This document shows positions 1-4,725 of a stretch of 7,008 nucleotides of DNA, piece by piece (position 1 is the first letter of the stretch; each line of letters begins with the position of its first letter). The stretch lies in the NCBI GenBank assembly GCA_003456855.1, contig DMOO01000104.1, forward strand, positions 1 through 7,008, given 5' to 3'. Source of the stretch: Sphaerochaeta sp. (GTDB taxonomy: Bacteria > Spirochaetota > Spirochaetia > Sphaerochaetales > Sphaerochaetaceae). The translations under genes and the position numbers were made by a program. The notes beneath the pieces were generated by a model that had not been told where the DNA came from, made no database searches, and saw only the letters and a list, made by a program, of their open reading frames with translations.

Positions 1-1129
1 TAGGACAGGCTGCAACGCAGCGTCCACAGCTCAGACATGCAGTCTGTACATAGCTCTTCTTGTCCTTGATTGCCAGGATTCCACTGGTGCCCTTGGCAAT
101 CGGTGTCTCCTCGTCGTAGAAGGCGAAGCCCATCATAGGACCACCGGAGATCATCTTGTCCGGCTCTTCCTTGAATCCACCGGCGAACTCGATCAGATCC
201 TTGACCTTTGCTCCGATAGGGGCAATGACGTTGCAAGGCTTGGAGATGCACTCACCTGAGATGGTGACCACTCTCTCCACAATCGGCTTGCCGTATACAA
301 TTGCATTGAAGATCGAGTATGAGGTTCCGACGTTGACGACTACTGCACCTACGTCCAGAGGAAGCTTTCCTGAAGGAATCTCACGGTTGATCGTGGCCTT
401 GAGAAGCTGTTTCTCATCGCCCTGAGGATACTTCATCTTCAGAGGCATGACCTGAATCGGGTAGCCCTTCTCTGCAATCGCCTTCCTCAAGGTCTCGACT
501 GCGTCCATCTTGTTGGCCTCGATTCCGATGATTGTGTTCTTCGGCTCAAGGATCTGGCGGCAGATCATGATGCCCTCGAGAACCTCATAGGGCTTCTCAA
601 GCATGAGTCTGTGGTCTGCTGTCAGGTAAGGTTCGCACTCAACACCGTTGATAACGAGGTTCTCTACGCTCTTTCCCGGGGAGATGGTCATCTTGACGTG
701 TGCCGGGAAGGTTGCGCCTCCCAGACCTACAATGCCCTTCTCCTTGATCTGAGCAAGAAGCTCCTCTTTGGAGAGCGATGAATAGTCGTGTCTTTCCGTG
801 AACACATCATTCTGAACCTCATCCGGCTTGATCACAACCGCATCACAGGTGACGCTGTTCGCCATTGTCACCTTCTTGATTGCCGTGACAGTCCCGTCAA
901 CCGGGCTGTGCACATTGGCTGAGATGAAGCTGGAAGCCTGACCTATCATCTCGCCCATGAAGACATGGTCACCTACTGCCTTGAGCAAAGTGGCTGGAGC
1001 GCCAAGGTGCTGAGACATCGAGACCACAAGTTCCTCTGGAAGCGGGAATCGGGTGATAGGCTGGTTGTTGGAAAGACTCTTCATGTCCGAAGGGTGCACT
1101 CCACCCTTCTTGAATGTTGCCAGTTTCAC
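1..1129 (-). CDS. rnfC: RnfC, Fe-S subunit of the Rnf electron transport complex (3' end beyond the window)
   Basis: RnfC is the peripheral Fe-S subunit of the membrane Rnf complex, which couples electron flow between ferredoxin and NAD to Na+ or H+ translocation. 376 codons are visible. Residues 1-100 form the N-terminal RnfC region, including HSPVDGTV at 74-81. GLGGATFPAHVK (135-146) is the glycine-rich motif shared with NuoF-type NADH/FMN-binding folds. NGVECEPYLTADHRLM spans 161-176 and GPMMG 330-334. CLSCGRCVAACP (365-376) supplies the four cysteines of the first [4Fe-4S] cluster, and the window ends right after it. The second cluster motif and any C-terminal tail are missing because of the edge, not a mutation. 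The GTG start at 1127-1129 is chosen because GGGAGG lies 7 bases upstream and the protein opens with the family-typical 'TFKKGGVHP'. rnfC usually heads an rnfCDGEAB operon, so further rnf genes are expected to the left. Identification is firm; ion and electron partners cannot be read here. Confidence 0.95.
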   Translation of the reverse strand, partial: MKLATFKKGGVHPSDMKSLSNNQPITRFPLPEELVVSMSQHLGAPATLLKAVGDHVFMGEMIGQASSFISANVHSPVDGTVTAIKKVTMANSVTCDAVVIKPDEVQNDVFTERHDYSSLSKEELLAQIKEKGIVGLGGATFPAHVKMTISPGKSVENLVINGVECEPYLTADHRLMLEKPYEVLEGIMICRQILEPKNTIIGIEANKMDAVETLRKAIAEKGYPIQVMPLKMKYPQGDEKQLLKATINREIPSGKLPLDVGAVVVNVGTSYSIFNAIVYGKPIVERVVTISGECISKPCNVIAPIGAKVKDLIEFAGGFKEEPDKMISGGPMMGFAFYDEETPIAKGTSGILAIKDKKSYVQTACLSCGRCVAACP

Positions 1130-1136
1130 AACAATT

Positions 1137-1142
1137 CCTCCC
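1137..1142 (-). promoter_or_regulatory. Shine-Dalgarno site of rnfC
   Basis: Read on the minus strand, GGGAGG is followed by seven bases (AATTGTT) and then GTG. This strong match to the 16S rRNA tail decides the GTG start at 1129. No ATG start in this frame lies close to it; the next in-frame ATG is codon 16. Confidence 0.85.
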
Positions 1143-1162
1143 AAATGTTTTTTTGCATTCCA

Positions 1163-1218
1163 ATTTTACACTATTTTTATTATTATGAAAATAATGAAAC
1201 TTGGTATGTTGCTGTCAA
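1163..1218 (-). promoter_or_regulatory. Candidate sigma70-type promoter(s) for rnfC
   Basis: Two overlapping candidates are visible on the minus strand. The nearer pairs TTTTCA (1191-1186) with TAAAAT (1168-1163) at a 17-base spacing, which would give a leader of roughly 27 bases. The farther pairs a perfect TTGACA (1218-1213) with CATTAT (1196-1191) at 16 bases, giving a leader of roughly 55-60 bases. Both overlap the start of the divergent P-loop gene, so transcription of the two genes could interfere. The assignment rests on consensus matching only, in AT-rich DNA where chance matches are common. Confidence 0.35.
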
Positions 1219-2057
1219 ATATTAAAAACCATCCTGTAAAGGTGTACGCGCTGGTGGGAAGAAGCGGAACTGGAAAGAGTTTCCGTGCCCAGCTTGTAGC
1301 AGACAAATACCACATACCGCTCATAGTCGATGACGGTCTTCTGATCAAAAACGACAAGATAGTCGCAGGAAAGAGCGCCAAGCAGGAGCAGAACTTCCTG
1401 ACTGCGGTGAAGCGCGCCCTCTTCCAGGACCCGGACCACTACAATGAAGTCCTCAAGGCCCTGAGCAACGAGAAGTTCCACAAGATCCTCATAATCGGAA
1501 CCTCTGACAAGATGGCGACCAAGATCGCCTTGAGGCTGAATCTCCCGGAGCCAAGCCAGATAATCCACATCGAGGACATCGCCACAAAGGACGAGATAGA
1601 CACTGCAATGAGAATAAGATACTCGGAGGGCAAGCACGTCATTCCGGTGTCACCTCTGCAGATAACAAGGGACTACCCATCCATCGTCTATGACTCCATC
1701 CGCGTAGGTCTGCAGAAGCGTCTGCCATTCCTTCCCTTCCTGAAGAAGGCCCAGACAGTGGAGAAGACCCTTGTCTGCCCTGAGTTCAGCAAGCAGGAGG
1801 CCGCCTCAATCAGCGAGGCAGCCATCACCCAGATGATCAACCACTGCATGACAGAGTACGAGACCACGATGAAGATCGAGAAGGTCACCTACGTCTACGG
1901 CAGTGAGGGCTATGACCTGGACATCTACATCAGAACCCCTGAGCAGCTCTCAGGCCTGGCAATAGTCGAGCTCGAGGAGTACATAGCGGACTCTCTGGAG
2001 AAATACGGCGGAATCCTTATCCACAAGGCGAAACTCCACGTTCAGGCCTGGTCATAA
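1185..2057 (+). CDS. P-loop NTP-binding protein with Asp23/Gls24-like C-terminal region, function unknown
   Basis: This is a 290-residue protein that I recognise only as a conserved hypothetical type. GRSGTGKS (25-32) is a textbook Walker A motif, preceded by a hydrophobic beta strand (VYALV). LIVDDGLLI (46-54) looks like an early acidic strand, followed by AGKSAKQE (61-68), both probably near the nucleotide. ILIIGTS (101-107) is a second hydrophobic strand. From about 200 the style changes: helix SEAAITQMINHCM (210-222), strand LDIYIR (245-250), helix VELEEYIADSLEKYG (261-275), then LHVQAW near the end. This order and the terminal HVQ resemble Asp23/Gls24 proteins. No signal peptide or membrane segment is seen. 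The frame stays open upstream to 1053, but that part is antisense to rnfC and reads like shadow sequence, so ATG 1185 is preferred; 1194 and 1206 are alternatives. None has a Shine-Dalgarno sequence. It is convergent with pcnB and divergent from rnfC, so it appears monocistronic. NTP binding is likely; any enzymatic activity is unknown. Confidence 0.85.
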   Translation: MKIMKLGMLLSNIKNHPVKVYALVGRSGTGKSFRAQLVADKYHIPLIVDDGLLIKNDKIVAGKSAKQEQNFLTAVKRALFQDPDHYNEVLKALSNEKFHKILIIGTSDKMATKIALRLNLPEPSQIIHIEDIATKDEIDTAMRIRYSEGKHVIPVSPLQITRDYPSIVYDSIRVGLQKRLPFLPFLKKAQTVEKTLVCPEFSKQEAASISEAAITQMINHCMTEYETTMKIEKVTYVYGSEGYDLDIYIRTPEQLSGLAIVELEEYIADSLEKYGGILIHKAKLHVQAWS

Positions 2058-2066
2058 AGAGACAAC

Positions 2067-2089
2067 AATTCCTTTAAGTTGAAAGAATT
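2067..2089. terminator. Weak hairpin between convergent genes, possible bidirectional terminator
   Basis: AATTCCTTT (2067-2075) can pair with AAAGAATT (2082-2089) around a six-base loop, AAGTTG, leaving one bulged C. It lies in the 39-base gap between the stop of the P-loop gene (2055-2057) and the stop of pcnB (2097-2099), where a shared terminator would be expected. The stem is AT-rich and no clean T-run follows on either strand, so intrinsic termination would be weak. Position is the main argument. Confidence 0.3.
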
Positions 2090-2096
2090 ACTCAGC

Positions 2097-3341
2097 CTAT
2101 GATCTCACAGGTGAACTGACTTTTGAAGCCTCAGTCCTGACTGAGTATGGCTTCTTCTTTCTTCTGCGTCTCTTCTTTGCAGGGGCTCCGTTTGAAGGAT
2201 CGACTGAAGCGCTCTTTGAAGAGCCTTTCTGGGGTCCTCTTCCCTTTACGCTTTTCTGCACCTGGGCATATTCAGGGTTCCTGTGCTTTATGGCACCCTT
2301 CGGTACGCGCATTCCGATTGACTTCATGTAAAGCGCAGTTGCTGACTCTAGGTCATAGTTCGGAGGTGTGATCGGACTTAGAAGGACCTTGGTCTGCCTG
2401 AAGATGTCATCGAATATTGCAAACGGCTCGGTTATCTCTGGATTCACGGAGATGAACGGCTGTATCAGAGCCAGATACATCTGTGCCTTCGTCACGGTGA
2501 GCACACTGCTCTCCCTGGCCTGGTTCACAAGCTCATCAAGCTTCTTCAGGGAATCGAACATCTGTGGGAAGTCCGCGTAGACGGAGATGGCAGGAAGGAT
2601 GTAGACAAGCATCTTGTAGTCGTTGAGCTTGCGGAAGATGTCGCTGCTGCAACCGCAGGAGAGGATCTTGTTGACCTCTTCTGTCATGCGAGAAGTACTC
2701 ACGTCCGCAAGGTTCGGTGCATAGTGCTTGATTGCCCTTGAAAGTCTGAACGGTATCTTAAAACCGGTGGTAACAGAGTATTTTATTGCCCTAACCATTC
2801 TTACTGGGTCTTCGTTGAAAGTCTTGTTAAGAGGCATCAGAGAGACGATCTTCTTTGATTTGAAGTCGTCCAGGGCATTGTTGAAGTCAATCAGATTACC
2901 ACTTATCGGATCATAGTAGAGGCTGTTGATCGTGAAGTCGCGTCTGGTGCAGTCCTCCTCGATCGTGCCGTACTGGTTATCGTTGGAGAAGTCATGGTCA
3001 GCGGTGCTTCTGAAGGTCGAGACCTCGATGATGTCCTTTCCGAACACAATGTGGACCAGCTTGAATCTCTTTCCGATTATCCTTGAATTATAGAAGAGCT
3101 TGTGGACCTGCCTTGGAGAGGCTGCTGTGGCGACGTCGAAGTCCTTTGGGGTGCGACCGAGCATCAGGTCTCTGACTGCGCCACCCACAAGGTAGCTTTC
3201 ATAACCTGCACCATTCAGTCTTCTCAAAACATTCACGGCGTTGTTGTCGATGCGGCTCCTGTCTATCTTGTTCTCTTCCTTTGAATAGACTCTGGCCACA
3301 GCATCAAGACCGTTGGCACCCTTCTTATATCTGATTAACAT
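2097..3341 (-). CDS. pcnB: Poly(A) polymerase I / tRNA nucleotidyltransferase family protein (PcnB-type)
   Basis: This is a class II nucleotidyltransferase that adds nucleotides to RNA 3' ends. Poly(A) addition (marking RNA for decay) is the likely activity; CCA addition to tRNA is the alternative. The protein has 414 residues. The head domain shows YLVGGAVRDLMLG (50-62) and DFDVATAASP (67-76), with metal-binding aspartates D67 and D69. RRDFTINSLYYD (133-144) is the ribose/template-selection motif, and NEDPVRMVRAIKYS (176-189) is the ERDPxRxxRA-like neck motif. The body and tail are less conserved. The last 60 residues are strongly basic, including KKRRRRKKKP (389-398), which is typical of poly(A) polymerases and likely helps bind RNA. 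That tail favours PcnB over Cca. The ATG at 3341 is chosen because the opening 'MLIRYKKGANG' matches the recalled spirochaete PcnB N-terminus (MRIRY...). It has no Shine-Dalgarno sequence, and a TATAAT ends only four bases upstream. The gene is convergent with the P-loop gene and divergent from hisS. Confidence 0.88.
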   Translation of the reverse strand: MLIRYKKGANGLDAVARVYSKEENKIDRSRIDNNAVNVLRRLNGAGYESYLVGGAVRDLMLGRTPKDFDVATAASPRQVHKLFYNSRIIGKRFKLVHIVFGKDIIEVSTFRSTADHDFSNDNQYGTIEEDCTRRDFTINSLYYDPISGNLIDFNNALDDFKSKKIVSLMPLNKTFNEDPVRMVRAIKYSVTTGFKIPFRLSRAIKHYAPNLADVSTSRMTEEVNKILSCGCSSDIFRKLNDYKMLVYILPAISVYADFPQMFDSLKKLDELVNQARESSVLTVTKAQMYLALIQPFISVNPEITEPFAIFDDIFRQTKVLLSPITPPNYDLESATALYMKSIGMRVPKGAIKHRNPEYAQVQKSVKGRGPQKGSSKSASVDPSNGAPAKKRRRRKKKPYSVRTEASKVSSPVRS

Positions 3342-3345
3342 ATCT

Positions 3346-3351
3346 ATTATA
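3346..3351 (-). promoter_or_regulatory. TATAAT, -10 element of pcnB
   Basis: A perfect TATAAT on the minus strand ends four bases before the pcnB ATG (3341-3339). Initiation about seven bases downstream would fall at or within the start codon, suggesting a leaderless mRNA. The -35 region is poor: AAAACA at 3373-3368 gives a 16-base spacing and matches only three of six positions. The hexamer itself is certain; its use as a promoter is an inference. Confidence 0.45.
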
Positions 3352-3355
3352 ACCG

Positions 3356-3384
3356 TTGAACAATATTTGTTTTTTTAATACAAC
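3356..3384 (+). promoter_or_regulatory. Candidate sigma70-type promoter of hisS-hrpA
   Basis: TTGAAC (3356-3361) and TACAAC (3379-3384) are spaced 17 bases apart, each matching four of six consensus positions. Transcription would start near 3391, giving a leader of about 42 bases before the hisS ATG. The TTGAAC lies next to the pcnB TATAAT on the opposite strand, so the divergent promoters would compete for the same DNA face. I saw no T-box or leader-peptide attenuator; the leader is too short for a T-box riboswitch. Confidence 0.3.
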
Positions 3385-3422
3385 TGCATTAGAACAGATT
3401 TGTGGAAAAAAGACAACACAAC

Positions 3423-3430
3423 AGAGGTGA
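3423..3430 (+). promoter_or_regulatory. Shine-Dalgarno site of hisS
   Basis: AGAGGTGA, continuing into TT before ATG 3433, is close to the full 16S complement AGGAGGTGAT. It selects ATG 3433 over the in-frame ATG at 3400, which would add 11 residues (MWKKDNTTEVI) unlike the usual HisRS N-terminus and has no comparable site. Confidence 0.85.
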
Positions 3431-3432
3431 TT

Positions 3433-4716
3433 ATGATAGAACCAAAAGTCCTTAAAGGATTCAGAGACAGCCTGCCGCAGCAGGAAATAGTAAGACAGAA
3501 GCTCATGGCCAAGGTCCAGGGCATTTTCAGATCCTTCGGATTCGTACCAATAGACACCCCTGCACTTGAGTATACAGAGGTTCTTCTCGGCAAGGGTGGC
3601 GGAGAGACCGACAAGCAGATGTTCCGTTTCACAGACAACGGCGGACGTGATGTCGCCCTCAGATTCGACCTCACAGTCCCTCTTGCACGCTACGTCGCTG
3701 CAAACTACAGCACACTTTCCTTCCCTTTCAAGCGCTACCACATCAGCAAGGTCTGGCGTGGAGAGAAGCCTCAGAAGGGTCGCTACAGAGAGTTCTGGCA
3801 GTGTGACTTCGACATGGTCGGAGTTGACAACGCACAGAGCGATTTCGAGATTCTTCTCCTTATCCACACTGGACTTACACAGATGAATGTCGGCACCTTC
3901 AAAGTCATGGTCTCCCACAGAGGACTTCTGAACCGCTTCCTCACAGCCATGGGAATCGGAGACAAGAACGCCGATGTTCTCAGAGCCATAGACAAGCTCG
4001 GCAAGATCGGCCGTGACGGTGTCTGCGAGATCCTCAGAGAGGATGGTCTCTGCGATGATGCCGTTGCAAAGCTTCTTGACTTCATCTCACTTGAGAAGAC
4101 CTCATTCGAGTCCACACTCGAGCAGCTTCGTGCCATGTTCGGCGACTGCCCTGAGATTCAGAGACTCTCCGACATCCTCACAATGATGAAGGCCTGCGGA
4201 ATCGAGAACGACTTCGTCCTTGACACCTCAATCACACGCGGACTGGACTACTACACCGGAATCGTCTACGAGACGGTCCTGGTCGACATGCCTCAGATCG
4301 GATCCATCTGCTCTGGCGGAAGATACAACAACCTCACTGGTCTCTACATGAAGGAAGCCCTTCCTGGAGTCGGAGCCTGCATCGGTCTGGACAGACTCAT
4401 CGCAGCTCTTGAGGAGCTGGGAAGCCCGATTGTCACCGACTCCGCATCTGCAGATGTGATGGTAGTCTCCAACAAGCAGGACATCGCCTGGTCAGAGAGC
4501 ACAGCAATGAAGCTCAGAAGCGCCGGTCTCAAGGTTGACTCCTACGTTGGAGAGAAAGGCCTTGGTCAGCAGTTCGCCTACGCAGAGAAGAGCGGAATCC
4601 CGTATGTCGTTACAGCACAGAAGGATGACGGCACCTACTCTGTCAAGGAAATTGCCACCAGAAAGATGCTTGAGGGCCTCTCTGCAGCTGACATCGCCGC
4701 TCTTATAAACGGCTGA
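3433..4716 (+). CDS. hisS: Histidyl-tRNA synthetase
   Basis: This class II aminoacyl-tRNA synthetase charges tRNA-His with histidine in the cytoplasm, using ATP. The protein has 427 residues, a normal length for a bacterial HisRS. The N-terminal VLKGFRDSLP (6-15) is followed by a motif 1 region around FGFVPIDTPALEYTE (35-49). ALRFDLTVPLARYVA (75-89) and the motif 2 loop at 107-124 (WRGEKPQKGRYREFWQ) build the ATP/histidine site. The histidine-specific motif RGLDYYTGIVYE spans 269-280, and motif 3, GACIGLDRL, 314-322. The C-terminal anticodon-binding domain covers about 340-427. All expected motifs are present, so this is a functional synthetase rather than a HisZ paralogue, which would lack the C-terminal domain. 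Motif 2 runs into CDFDMVG (124-130), a wording shared with eukaryote-like and some bacterial HisRS. ATG 3433 is set by its Shine-Dalgarno site. The DEAH helicase gene follows after nine bases, so the two are probably cotranscribed. Confidence 0.96.
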   Translation: MIEPKVLKGFRDSLPQQEIVRQKLMAKVQGIFRSFGFVPIDTPALEYTEVLLGKGGGETDKQMFRFTDNGGRDVALRFDLTVPLARYVAANYSTLSFPFKRYHISKVWRGEKPQKGRYREFWQCDFDMVGVDNAQSDFEILLLIHTGLTQMNVGTFKVMVSHRGLLNRFLTAMGIGDKNADVLRAIDKLGKIGRDGVCEILREDGLCDDAVAKLLDFISLEKTSFESTLEQLRAMFGDCPEIQRLSDILTMMKACGIENDFVLDTSITRGLDYYTGIVYETVLVDMPQIGSICSGGRYNNLTGLYMKEALPGVGACIGLDRLIAALEELGSPIVTDSASADVMVVSNKQDIAWSESTAMKLRSAGLKVDSYVGEKGLGQQFAYAEKSGIPYVVTAQKDDGTYSVKEIATRKMLEGLSAADIAALING

Positions 4717-4725
4717 CGGACATTG

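Noticed and set aside
1147..1154. T-run upstream of the P-loop gene
   Set aside because: No stem precedes it on the plus strand; on the minus strand it is simply an A-rich part of the rnfC leader.
1053..1184. 44-codon N-terminal extension of the P-loop gene
   Set aside because: It overlaps the start of rnfC antisense, reads as unlikely protein (FFAFQFYTIFII), and the family-like part begins after ATG 1185. A weak hydrophobic stretch here is chance AT-rich sequence, not a signal peptide.
1215..1637. 140-codon open frame on the minus strand, antisense to the P-loop gene
   Set aside because: The opposite strand encodes a convincing P-loop protein with a Walker A motif. The antisense protein has no motif or start signal.
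3368..3378. T-run that could suggest a terminator between pcnB and hisS
   Set aside because: No GC-rich hairpin precedes it, and the two genes diverge here, so no transcript needs to end at this point.
3325..3918. 197-codon open frame on the minus strand, antisense to hisS
   Set aside because: It lies opposite strongly conserved HisRS sequence and across the hisS-pcnB gap, has no ribosome-binding site, and its protein has no recognisable motif. It is a shadow of hisS codon use.
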